NCBI GenBank assembly: GCA_902762905.1
Contig: CACWQE010000005.1
Coordinates: 1-64,000, forward strand
From: an uncultured Lachnospiraceae bacterium
GTDB lineage: Bacteria > Bacillota > Clostridia > Lachnospirales > Lachnospiraceae
Reading direction: 5' to 3'
Length of the DNA stretch: 64,000 nucleotides
The notes under the pieces were generated by a model. That model searched no databases, had not been told where the DNA came from, and saw only the letters and a list, made by a program, of their open reading frames with translations. The translations under genes and the position numbers were made by a program. Shown piece by piece: positions 1-6,762 of this stretch (positions within the stretch are counted from its first letter, which is position 1; every line of letters begins with the position of its first letter).

Positions 1-1
1 C

Positions 2-715
2 GAGAAGATACTGGAATTAGCAGAGGAATCCTGCAAGATGACCCGGAATGCATCGGATCGACTTGATGTATTTTCGGATGTTATGAAAGCATCCTCCAAA
101 TGGGGAAACAATCCGGTTAAGCTGATGGATGGCATCACGGCAGAGACGGGTTCGAGGGCAATAAAAGCCTTGGAAACCGGCGGAGATTTCGGAAGAGAAT
201 CGAAGAGAGCCGTACAGGAACTGAAAGCAGTTGCGGGAGCGGAAGGTATTCATCTGAAGCCAAGTGTAAGCCGGAAGGTGGATGTGTTCAAGGACAGCTT
301 CGTTAAGACGGAGAAGAAGGTTAAGAGTGGTAAAACAACCGACTTTTATGTAATGCCTAGTGGTGATGTTGTACCTGCAACTGGATATAGATATATGGAT
401 AGTAAATATGCTGAACAAACAATGGGAACAATGAGTGCACCAGGATCATATTTTGGATTCAAGAAATTTGAATCTGCAAGTGAGGCTCAGGATGCGTTCC
501 AAATATCACCAGAATGGAGTAATTGTAAATTACGTGGAGAATTTGATACATTACAAGTTATTGATGAAATGTATGTTCCTAAGACATATGGTGATAAAGG
601 ACTAGGTTTAGAACCATTTACAAGATGTTATCCAGAATATGGAAAAGGAGGTTGTCAACAGTTTATATATAAGGGAAAGATACATTTTAAAAATGTTGAC
701 ATAATAGATGATTGA
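2..715 (+). CDS. Rhs/YD-repeat polymorphic toxin, C-terminal tip (5' partial)
   Basis: The reading frame is open to the left edge of the window, so this is the end of a longer protein. About the first 110 visible residues are a helical linker of normal composition for this genome. From roughly base 335 the DNA becomes AT-rich and the protein becomes a separate domain of about 125 residues, starting near the motif DFYVMPSG and ending IDD. This core-to-tip switch in composition is what swappable toxin tips of Rhs/WapA-type proteins show. The tip has a YRYMDS segment and ends with GKGGCQQF, which recalls the GGGxQY ending of NAD-processing toxin folds, but I cannot assign an enzyme. A small immunity-like gene follows at once and an Rhs-core scar lies 1.2 kb downstream. 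A role in contact- or secretion-dependent competition between bacteria is inferred. Confidence 0.7.
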   Translation, partial: EKILELAEESCKMTRNASDRLDVFSDVMKASSKWGNNPVKLMDGITAETGSRAIKALETGGDFGRESKRAVQELKAVAGAEGIHLKPSVSRKVDVFKDSFVKTEKKVKSGKTTDFYVMPSGDVVPATGYRYMDSKYAEQTMGTMSAPGSYFGFKKFESASEAQDAFQISPEWSNCKLRGEFDTLQVIDEMYVPKTYGDKGLGLEPFTRCYPEYGKGGCQQFIYKGKIHFKNVDIIDD

Positions 716-717
716 TT

Positions 718-918
718 ATGGACGAAAAAAAGTTAACTGAATACATAAGATACTTAGTTGATAAATATTTAGTTGAACGAGATGACTTAGTTGATTTAAT
801 TATGCAGGATACTGATAGTACAAAATATATTCTCTCGGAAATCAGTAAGTACAAAAAGAAAGATTATGATAAAGAAGATACTGATTTAATTAAAGATATT
901 TCTTTTTTCTATTTGTAA
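718..918 (+). CDS. Putative immunity protein for the adjacent toxin tip
   Basis: A 66-residue, acidic, lysine-rich soluble protein starting MDEKKLTEYIRY. It begins 2 bases after the toxin stop codon; an in-frame TTG at 712 is an alternative start that would overlap the toxin. There is no signal peptide and no family I recognise. Position directly 3' of a toxin tip, small size, strong charge and AT-rich composition matching the tip are the usual signs of a cognate immunity protein that neutralises the toxin in the cytoplasm. The function rests on context only. Confidence 0.55.
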   Translation: MDEKKLTEYIRYLVDKYLVERDDLVDLIMQDTDSTKYILSEISKYKKKDYDKEDTDLIKDISFFYL

Positions 919-923
919 TTTGA

Positions 924-1199
924 TATTGTAACAGGAATAGCCTATCATATGATAGATATGGTAAAACTACTGGAAAGTATTTAGCTCCTGCGGGTACACC
1001 TATGGAAATGAGAGCATTGCCATATGGTACAGATCTATTAAATTATCATAGATATGAAGTTGTAAAGCCATTTGAGGTTGAAAAATCAGTAATTGCTCCT
1101 GCATTTGATAATATTGGTCTTGGAATTCAATATCGTTCACCTGTAAGTGTTGATACACTATTGAAACGCGGAATTATAAAGAAGGTAGGAGGTGATTGA
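924..1199 (+). pseudogene. Orphan TNT-type (NAD glycohydrolase) toxin tip without a start
   Basis: In the frame ending with the TGA at 1197-1199 the sequence is open from 924, right after an in-frame stop at 921-923, and has no good start codon before the conserved part. The translation reads DRYGKTTGKYLAP, then EMRALP, then GLGIQYRSP and VDTLLKRGIIKKV. This is the pattern of the TNT domain (PF14021, the tuberculosis necrotizing toxin family): an RxG-GxYLxP block, RALP, and a terminal G-x-x-Q-Y block before a final LLKxGxI helix. Almost the whole domain is present but no N-terminal delivery part. It looks like a displaced tip cassette left by exchange at the Rhs locus, kept together with the gene at 1202. 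A start at ATG 1002 would cut off the first conserved block. Confidence 0.68.
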
Positions 1200-1201
1200 T
1201 A

Positions 1202-1447
1202 ATGAATGTTAAAGAACTTATTATAAAATTGGATGAAGAGAAAATTCCTCAGAGATGGTATTCAATAAATGGAAATTTATCATCTGATATATATGTTTTA
1301 AGACAAGTTTATGATTATTGGGAATTCTTTTATGTTGATGAGAGAGGTAATCAAAATAATGATTATAGACGATTTAAAAATGAGGAGGATGCATGTAATT
1401 ATCTGTTAGAGCAATTGTTGCATCAAAAAAATATGAGCAATTCTTGA
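1202..1447 (+). CDS. Putative immunity protein for the TNT-type tip
   Basis: An 81-residue soluble protein (MNVKELIIKLDEEKIPQRWYSI...) with an aromatic middle (YDYWEFFYVDERG) and an acidic C-terminal helix. The ATG at 1202 is preceded by a strong AGGAGGTG site at about 1187-1194, and the start lies just behind the TNT fragment stop; a TTG at 1196 is possible but poorer. Proteins of this size and shape commonly follow TNT and other NAD-degrading tips and block them. Retention of an intact gene and ribosome binding site next to a start-less toxin fragment suggests selection for protection against siblings that carry the active toxin. The family name is not certain. Confidence 0.6.
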   Translation: MNVKELIIKLDEEKIPQRWYSINGNLSSDIYVLRQVYDYWEFFYVDERGNQNNDYRRFKNEEDACNYLLEQLLHQKNMSNS

Positions 1448-1495
1448 CATGGGTGCATTATAATTGCCTATTTTAAAGAATGGTAGGTGAACTAG

Positions 1496-1693
1496 ATGAT
1501 ATGTCCATATTGTGAACAAGGTAGAGTGATAAAGGCAAAGATTAAAAAGAATGGAAGAATAATTAATATTTGTGAAGAGTGTGATACTGTTTGGAAAGGA
1601 GAGATAGACTTATTAACAGGAATAAGTTTTGAGGCGTTTATAAAAAAACAAGGGTATGAAGGAAACTGGAATGAATTAGAAGTGGAAAATTAA
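1496..1693 (+). CDS. Small zinc-ribbon protein, possible orphan immunity protein
   Basis: A 65-residue protein with CPYC at residues 3-6 and CEEC at about residues 27-30, a classical four-cysteine zinc-ribbon spacing, followed by an acidic helix (EAFIKKQGY). An AGGTGA site at 1485-1490 supports the ATG at 1496. It is the last gene of the tip/immunity string and sits before a terminator-like hairpin. Similar short CPxC...CxxC proteins are found in polymorphic toxin loci as immunity or accessory genes, so a third, toxin-less immunity gene is the likeliest reading; the role is unproven. Confidence 0.5.
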   Translation: MICPYCEQGRVIKAKIKKNGRIINICEECDTVWKGEIDLLTGISFEAFIKKQGYEGNWNELEVEN

Positions 1694-1730
1694 TTCAACT
1701 ATGGTTATACTTTAGGACACCAATCCCCTT

Positions 1731-1805
1731 AATTAAAAAAGATGCTGTTTCCTGCCTTTTATTGATGTAAGTCAAGTGAATGCAGAAGCAGTATCTTTTT
1801 TAATT
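1731..1805 (+). terminator. Long inverted repeat / terminator after the immunity genes
   Basis: The arms 1731-1751 and 1785-1805 pair over 21 positions with only two G-T wobbles, around a 33-base loop, and the 3' arm carries a run of six T (1796-1801). It would end transcription of the immunity gene string. The long loop is unusual for an intrinsic terminator, and a decayed mobile-element end is an alternative. Confidence 0.5.
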
Positions 1806-1882
1806 ATCCAAAGGGAATGAAAGGATAAAACTGATATTTAGTTCCCCAAAGCTGATATAAATGTACTTTCTATATCAAATAG

Positions 1883-2212
1883 ACTGATATCGATGCGAAA
1901 GGAAAACTGTTACAGGAACAGACCTATAGCTACAACGTATTTGGCGAAGTGATCGAGAAGCAGGTAACAGATCCGATGGATACTTCCCGTCTGGAAGTGG
2001 TTCAGATGGAATATAATGCGGCAAACCGCCTGACGAAGTATAACGGACAGGAAGTTCAGTATGACGCCAAGGGAAATATGATATACGGAACAATGCAGCA
2101 CCTGACATATGACTGCCGGAACCGTCTGACAGAAGCCGGTGGTATCTCTTACGAGTATGATGCCGAGAATACAAGAACGGCATCCATATGTGGAAAGAAA
2201 CGTACCGAATGA
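1883..2212 (+). pseudogene. Rhs/YD-repeat core fragment (scar)
   Basis: The frame is open from 1883 to the TGA at 2210-2212 with no start codon before the homologous part; the nearest GTG lies at 1949, inside it. The translation shows Rhs/YD repeat signatures: IDAKGKLLQEQTYSYNVFGE, then MEYNAANRLTKYNGQEVQYDAKGNMIYGTM, then LTYDCRNRLTEAG and YEYDAENTR, read in that order. The codon use and GC content match the linker part at 2-330, not the AT-rich tips between them. It is a piece of the repeat shell left behind by duplication or recombination, and marks the far end of the toxin locus. It is not expected to make a working protein. Confidence 0.8.
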
Positions 2213-2309
2213 GAAAGAAATGAATACATGAGCGAATAGCAATTAGGATAAACTTATTATATTGTATATTTATTTTTAAAAGGATATACACTAATAGAGT
2301 GGCTTTTGG

Positions 2310-2350
2310 CAGGCGAAGGGACAACTTCGTCTGTTTTATTATTTTTTTTT
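2310..2350 (+). terminator. Intrinsic terminator at the end of the Rhs locus
   Basis: A nine-base-pair stem (2310-2318 with 2325-2333, one wobble) with a six-base loop is followed by a nearly unbroken T tract to 2350. A second short AT-rich hairpin (about 2344-2376, T-rich arm TGTATAT, A-rich arm ATATACA) follows and separates the Rhs locus from the toxin-antitoxin promoter. Confidence 0.75.
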
Positions 2351-2378
2351 GTATATGATCTATATACAAAAAAATAAG

Positions 2379-2417
2379 TTGAAAAAATGTCACGAAAATT
2401 ATATAATAATCGTGACA
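2379..2417 (+). promoter_or_regulatory. abiE promoter with overlapping inverted-repeat operator
   Basis: TTGAAA at 2379-2384 and TATAAT at 2402-2407 are separated by 17 bases, a near-consensus sigma-A promoter. An inverted repeat TGTCACG (2388-2394) and CGTGACA (2411-2417) brackets the -10 box, with 16 bases between arms, and the second arm overlaps the expected start site. AbiEi antitoxins of the type IV family are known to repress their own operon through inverted repeats in the promoter, so this is the likely AbiEi operator. Confidence 0.75.
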
Positions 2418-2435
2418 AAGTAAAGGGGTGGTTTT

Positions 2436-3041
2436 TTGGCTAGAGGCATTTATACAGAAATAAAGAAGAGAATAGAGTTAGCTGAACCGGGAACGGTATT
2501 TTTAACTTCAGATTTTACGGATATTGCGACAACAACAACAGTTAGAAAATGTCTTGGAAGACAGGTTCAAGAGAAGAATATACGAAGGATAATGGATGGA
2601 GTGTATGAAAAACCAGTATATAGTAAATTTCTTAAAGAGTATATTCCTGCAAATCCCGATGCGATAGCATATGCTATTGCCAGAAGTTTTCGTTGGACCA
2701 TTGCTCCGTGCGGAGATGTAGCATTAAATAAGCTGGGACTATCTACACAGGTTCCAGTTGTTTGGTCCTATATCAGTGACGGACCTTATAGAAAATTTTC
2801 GTGGGATAATATTACATTATCTTTTAAACACCGTGCAAATAGAGAAATTTCATTTATGTCTGAGACAACAACTTTGGTTGTTGAGGCATTAAAGACATTG
2901 GGGAAAGAGCGGATTGATGACAATATTATATTAAGTTTGAAAAACAGATTGCCTGAAGCGGAAAAGAAAAAAATGTTAGAGGAAGCAACGGGTGTAAGTG
3001 AATGGATATATGCAGCAATCAGAAAGGTGTGTGCTGAATAA
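2436..3041 (+). CDS. abiEi: Type IV toxin-antitoxin antitoxin, AbiEi family (DUF6088-like)
   Basis: A 201-residue protein. The N-terminal part (about residues 1-75: REIKKR-like helix, GTVFLTSDF, VRKCLGRQVQEKNIRRIMDGVYEKP) has the winged-helix pattern of AbiEi/DUF6088 antitoxins, where it binds the operon's own promoter; the rest is the C-terminal domain that counters the toxin. The start is TTG at 2436, supported by AAGGGGTGG about five bases upstream and by the start of the homologous pattern (MARGIYTEI). Its TAA shares its last base with the ATG of the next gene, so the two are translationally coupled. In this family the antitoxin works without stable binding to the toxin. It is probably autoregulated through the inverted repeat at 2388-2417. 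Confidence 0.82.
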   Translation: MARGIYTEIKKRIELAEPGTVFLTSDFTDIATTTTVRKCLGRQVQEKNIRRIMDGVYEKPVYSKFLKEYIPANPDAIAYAIARSFRWTIAPCGDVALNKLGLSTQVPVVWSYISDGPYRKFSWDNITLSFKHRANREISFMSETTTLVVEALKTLGKERIDDNIILSLKNRLPEAEKKKMLEEATGVSEWIYAAIRKVCAE

Positions 3042-4042
3042 TGAAGAAAGTTGCTAAATTAGAGATAAAGGATAGAACAGAATTGTTCCAAGCTACTGCA
3101 ATTTCGATGGGAATGCAACCCGATGTAATAGAGAAAGATTTTTGGGTGTGTTTTATGCTGGATCACCTATTTCATGATTGTAAGTATAAGGATGCATTTG
3201 TTTTCAAAGGTGGTACAAGTTTATCTAAATCGTACCATGTTATCGAAAGGTTTTCCGAGGATATAGATTTAATCTTGGACTGGAGAAAAATTATTAATGA
3301 CGAGATAAATCCTTGGGATGAAAGGTCAAAAACTAAGCAGGATATATTCAATAAACAGATTAACGCCGAAGCAGCAAAATTTTATAAAGAGGAATTGGTT
3401 CCACAGTTGAATTTAGAAATGAAAGAAAAACTGGGAGACGGAGAATGGATTTCAGTTGATACAGAAGATGAGATGGTGGTTAATTTTTATTATCCGCAGA
3501 TATTTGAAGCAAAGTATCTGCGTTCCTGCGTAAGATTGGAAATTGGCCCATTGGCAGAATGGATGCCATCCCATGTGACTACGATAACTTCGTTTGCGGC
3601 CGAAAAATATCCGAATATATTTTCACAAAAAGAAACAGCGGTTCTGACTATTGATGTTGAGAGAACTTTTTGGGAAAAACTTACCATATTACATAAAATT
3701 GCAAACTTCCCTGAAGGAAAAACATTGCCTGCAAGATATGCAAGACATTTATATGATGTCTATAATCTAGGCAATTCATGGGTAAAAGAGAGTGCATTTG
3801 ATAGAAAAGAGCTGCTAGAAAAAGATGTTGCGTTTAAGCAAAAGTTTTATTATGCCAAAGGTGCTCATTATGAAACAGCAACTTTGAGCAGTATTGAACT
3901 TTTACCAAGAGAGGATGTTTTAAGTGCACTACAAGAAGATTATCAAGCGATGAGGAATATGATATATGGGAATATACCAGAGTTTGAAGAGATTCTTGAG
4001 TTCCTTGAAAAGTTGCAGGAGGAGATTCATGGGTTGGAATAG
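3041..4042 (+). CDS. abiEii: Type IV toxin-antitoxin toxin, AbiEii nucleotidyltransferase family
   Basis: A 333-residue protein with the DNA polymerase beta-like nucleotidyltransferase core of AbiEii: EKDFWV near residue 31, FKGGTSLSKSY near 55-65 (the GGTS/LSK block) and FSEDIDL near 72-78 carrying the metal-binding acidic pair. A later block ERTFWEKLTILHK and the ARHLYDVYNL segment are also typical. Known AbiEii/MenT-type enzymes transfer nucleotides to RNA or other targets and stop growth, giving abortive infection against phage or stabilising DNA. All core residues appear intact, so the toxin should be active. It forms a two-gene operon with the upstream antitoxin and is closed by the bidirectional hairpin at 4118-4147. 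Confidence 0.88.
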   Translation: MKKVAKLEIKDRTELFQATAISMGMQPDVIEKDFWVCFMLDHLFHDCKYKDAFVFKGGTSLSKSYHVIERFSEDIDLILDWRKIINDEINPWDERSKTKQDIFNKQINAEAAKFYKEELVPQLNLEMKEKLGDGEWISVDTEDEMVVNFYYPQIFEAKYLRSCVRLEIGPLAEWMPSHVTTITSFAAEKYPNIFSQKETAVLTIDVERTFWEKLTILHKIANFPEGKTLPARYARHLYDVYNLGNSWVKESAFDRKELLEKDVAFKQKFYYAKGAHYETATLSSIELLPREDVLSALQEDYQAMRNMIYGNIPEFEEILEFLEKLQEEIHGLE

Positions 4043-4117
4043 CTGTGTTAAGCTTGCAAACTATGTGCAAATTGTGATTTGAAAATATGAATGAATTTAA
4101 ACAGATCACCAGACACC

Positions 4118-4147
4118 AACAAAGACACCCGTTAAGGTGTCTTTGTT
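4118..4147. terminator. Bidirectional intrinsic terminator
   Basis: A perfect 12-base-pair stem (AACAAAGACACC at 4118-4129 with its complement at 4136-4147) around the loop CGTTAA sits between the convergent abiEii gene and the minus-strand gene at 4168. T-rich flanks on both sides allow it to stop transcription from either direction. Confidence 0.8.
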
Positions 4148-4167
4148 AGTTCTCTTACTTTATTATA

Positions 4168-6501
4168 TTATTTCCCTACATAGTAGGTACGATATATCTT
4201 ATTATAATCTTTATCCATTCCGAAGAATGAGATCTTTTGCTTTTTCTTGAGGTTTTTCTTTAATGTAACAGAATGTGATTTCTTCACTTTTTTGATCTTG
4301 TATGTCTGACCTCGCGTTTTCATAGTTCCCTTCTTGATCGTAGGAGCGGAGAAGGTAAGAGGTTTGGTCTTGACCTTGTATTTTGTAACTGTGAATTTGA
4401 CATATTTGTTAGCAGCATCATTGCCATCATATTGTATGCTGTAGATAGGATTATTCCGTAGTGTATTCTTCTTGACGGCAATCTTAGAAGACTGTCTTAT
4501 CCAGATACCATAGGAATATCCGTCTACCGTATTCTTATTGATCTTGATATTCTTAGCGCCCATAATAAAGATTCCGGTTACGCATTTACTTTGGGAGGTA
4601 GAAGAATTTCGGGTAATGGTATTGTTACGGATCTTAATATTCTCATAAGGAACACCGGATAATGCATGGTGTGAACCGATTCCCCGTGGATAGTCTTCAA
4701 TCGTACAATATTCAATGGTTATATTGCGGCAGGTTGTCTTATCAAGCGTGAATCCGGGGGTCCATTTGGTACTGCCACTTTTATAGCAGATATCTAACTG
4801 GATGGCTTCACTTGTGTATGAATTCTTGCCGAAGCGGAAACCACTGAAATCACAATTGCTGATTAGGCCATTCTGTACACCGGCAAACTCCAATGCATGG
4901 GAACCATGGCAGTTCTTAATTGTTGTATTTGTAATCTTAACATTGTCTGCATGACCGATATAGATAAGGTTCGTGGATTTGGTGGAACTATAGATGTTAC
5001 CGCCATTCCAGGTTCCTCCTGTGACAGTAATGTTCTGTGACAACTTATATCCCTTATATCCGGTAGATTTGTGCTTGGCATCGCTATTTTTTAACATATT
5101 GTTGGATAAGCTGCTGTCGGAACGGTAAATAGTAGCATTTGCGTCTAAGTTCAGAGAAGTATTAGACTGTATGTATAATACATCACTGATGTAATAGGTT
5201 CCGGCTGGAACGGTAATAACGATGTTGACGCCATCCCGTGCCTGATCTAACGCTTTCTGTAACGCATGTGTGTCATCTTCATTGTCTGTACCAAAGGCAC
5301 CAAAATCATTGACGTTGTAGTAATAGGTATTGCCGATGACACTATAAGCTCTGTCGACTTCCACTAAGCCTTTGATTGCTGCAAGAAGTGCCTCTTTGGC
5401 TGTCCGGATCTGGTCTCTGGTTGCATCACCGTCATTATATACGTGCTGTGCATCTGCTAAACATTTCTGAAAGACGGAATAAGTCTCCGGTGTATAGGTT
5501 GTATAGATATCCGGAGGATATTTGGCTGCATCATCAATCGCTTTCTTTAATGCAATCTTGGCTTCCTGTTTTCGAAAGGTGGATGGATCAAGTGCGGTGA
5601 CTTTGTCGGTTAAAGTGATTACCTTTTCTAATTGTATGGCGATCTGAGCCAGAGTTTCTTTGATATAGGTAAGATTCTCTTCATCGGTGATCGTATAAGT
5701 ATCGGCAGATTCCTGCAGTTTTTTGTCTTTGACCGCTTCATCATAACGGGAGATCAATTTAGAAGTTGCTTCATATAAGATATCTGCCTCGTTGATTGTA
5801 TCTTTATATGGCTTGTAAGTAGCAGGTGTATATAATTTCTCGTTCTCTTCTGTGATGGAAGGACGTTTGACATCTGCGTGGGCTTTTAATTGTTCATTGG
5901 CATCATTTAACGTCGTAATATTATCTGCTAATGAGAAAGAATGGTATTTCTTTAAATTCTCAAATGATTCATTCTGATTGATCGCATCGATATTCGCCTG
6001 TTGTGCGGCAATGCCCTGCGACAGAGTCTCTAGGATCTTCCGGTCATCTTCGTCTAATTCCGCTGTAGTGTCACCGATATATTTACTTAACAAATTTGTT
6101 AAGGTTTCGGTGGAACCAACTGTAGAGGGATCGCCTGTTACTCCGTTTGTGAAGACAGTAGCTTCTTCATTTGCTTTTTTGGCAGCGGCTACCGTATATT
6201 TGTAAGTGGTATAATCGGAATAAAGCATGGTATAGGTCTCATCTAAAGCAGTATCTTCTGGAATCTCCTTCGCTTTCTCTTGAATTAGCTTATCTAATGT
6301 AGCGATAGAATCAAGCAAGTGCTGATTGGCGTCTTTCACTTTTTGAATCTGGCTGACGGCCGACTTTTCATTTTCCTCCGTTTGTTCCTGGCTTTTCGCT
6401 ACAGGTGCTGCATATACAACCGGTGCCGGCGTTGTCGTTGCTAACAGGCTGAACAATACCGTATATAGGATTGCATTGCGAGCATATGTTGTAAATCGCA
6501 T
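4168..6501 (-). CDS. Secreted right-handed beta-helix protein (pectate-lyase-3 superfamily fold)
   Basis: A 777-residue exported protein. Residues 1-32 form a signal peptide (arginine n-region, hydrophobic core ILYTVLFSLL, cleavage near VYAAP). About residues 40-385 are long helices, with FIVAR/sugar-binding-module-like repeats (KPYKDTINEADILYEATSKLI and TYSVFQKCLADAQHVYNDGDATRDQIRTAKEAL patterns). From about 393 comes the beta-helix: VNDFGAFGTDNEDDTHALQKAL, typical of the pectate lyase 3 / GH28-like entry, then VPAGTYYIS and repeated short strands (NITVTGGTWNG, KITNTTIKNCHGSHALEFAG, IKIRNNTITRNS, IKINKNTVDGYSYGIWI). The C-terminal 80 residues are very basic and may bind the wall. Binding or cleavage of a plant or host polysaccharide is likely; substrate and activity are not clear. 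It is monocistronic, with its own promoter. Confidence 0.75.
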   Translation of the reverse strand: MRFTTYARNAILYTVLFSLLATTTPAPVVYAAPVAKSQEQTEENEKSAVSQIQKVKDANQHLLDSIATLDKLIQEKAKEIPEDTALDETYTMLYSDYTTYKYTVAAAKKANEEATVFTNGVTGDPSTVGSTETLTNLLSKYIGDTTAELDEDDRKILETLSQGIAAQQANIDAINQNESFENLKKYHSFSLADNITTLNDANEQLKAHADVKRPSITEENEKLYTPATYKPYKDTINEADILYEATSKLISRYDEAVKDKKLQESADTYTITDEENLTYIKETLAQIAIQLEKVITLTDKVTALDPSTFRKQEAKIALKKAIDDAAKYPPDIYTTYTPETYSVFQKCLADAQHVYNDGDATRDQIRTAKEALLAAIKGLVEVDRAYSVIGNTYYYNVNDFGAFGTDNEDDTHALQKALDQARDGVNIVITVPAGTYYISDVLYIQSNTSLNLDANATIYRSDSSLSNNMLKNSDAKHKSTGYKGYKLSQNITVTGGTWNGGNIYSSTKSTNLIYIGHADNVKITNTTIKNCHGSHALEFAGVQNGLISNCDFSGFRFGKNSYTSEAIQLDICYKSGSTKWTPGFTLDKTTCRNITIEYCTIEDYPRGIGSHHALSGVPYENIKIRNNTITRNSSTSQSKCVTGIFIMGAKNIKINKNTVDGYSYGIWIRQSSKIAVKKNTLRNNPIYSIQYDGNDAANKYVKFTVTKYKVKTKPLTFSAPTIKKGTMKTRGQTYKIKKVKKSHSVTLKKNLKKKQKISFFGMDKDYNKIYRTYYVGK

Positions 6502-6568
6502 TATGTTATGCCTCCCTCTGTTTATGTATCAGGTAAATTCATATTTGTCATTTACCCTATTATATAAC

Positions 6569-6597
6569 AGTATAACATTAAAGCGGTAATATGTAAA
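6569..6597 (-). promoter_or_regulatory. Promoter of the beta-helix gene
   Basis: Read on the minus strand, TTTACA (6597-6592) and TATACT (6574-6569) are 17 bases apart, about 70 bases upstream of the ATG at 6501. A good GGGAGG ribosome binding site precedes that ATG. Confidence 0.6.
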
Positions 6598-6672
6598 ATT
6601 TGTGAAAGTAAAAAAGTGTTTATAATTTATTCGGAAATCCGGCAGAAAAGAGAGGGAATATAAGGCTATTGG

Positions 6673-6700
6673 TTGACATCATCCTAAAATCCGATATAAT
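6673..6700 (+). promoter_or_regulatory. Consensus sigma-A promoter of the first glycopolymer cluster
   Basis: TTGACA at 6673-6678 and TATAAT at 6695-6700, both perfect consensus boxes, with a 16-base spacer. It lies 62 bases before the first gene of the 6763-13250 cluster, which then runs with gaps of at most 15 bases and no other clear promoter until 13289. Confidence 0.8.
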
Positions 6701-6762
6701 ACTGTTAAGTTGGATAAATAGGCGAAAATATACCATAAGAGAAATAGAAGGAGAAGGACAAG

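Noticed and set aside
942..955. 14-base perfect palindrome CTATCATATGATAG
   Set aside because: It lies inside the conserved part of the TNT fragment and is explained by coding sequence; no promoter is near.
1875..2393. Long minus-strand open frames opposite the Rhs scar
   Set aside because: They mirror the Rhs-core reading frame, have no ribosome binding site, and encode no recognisable pattern.
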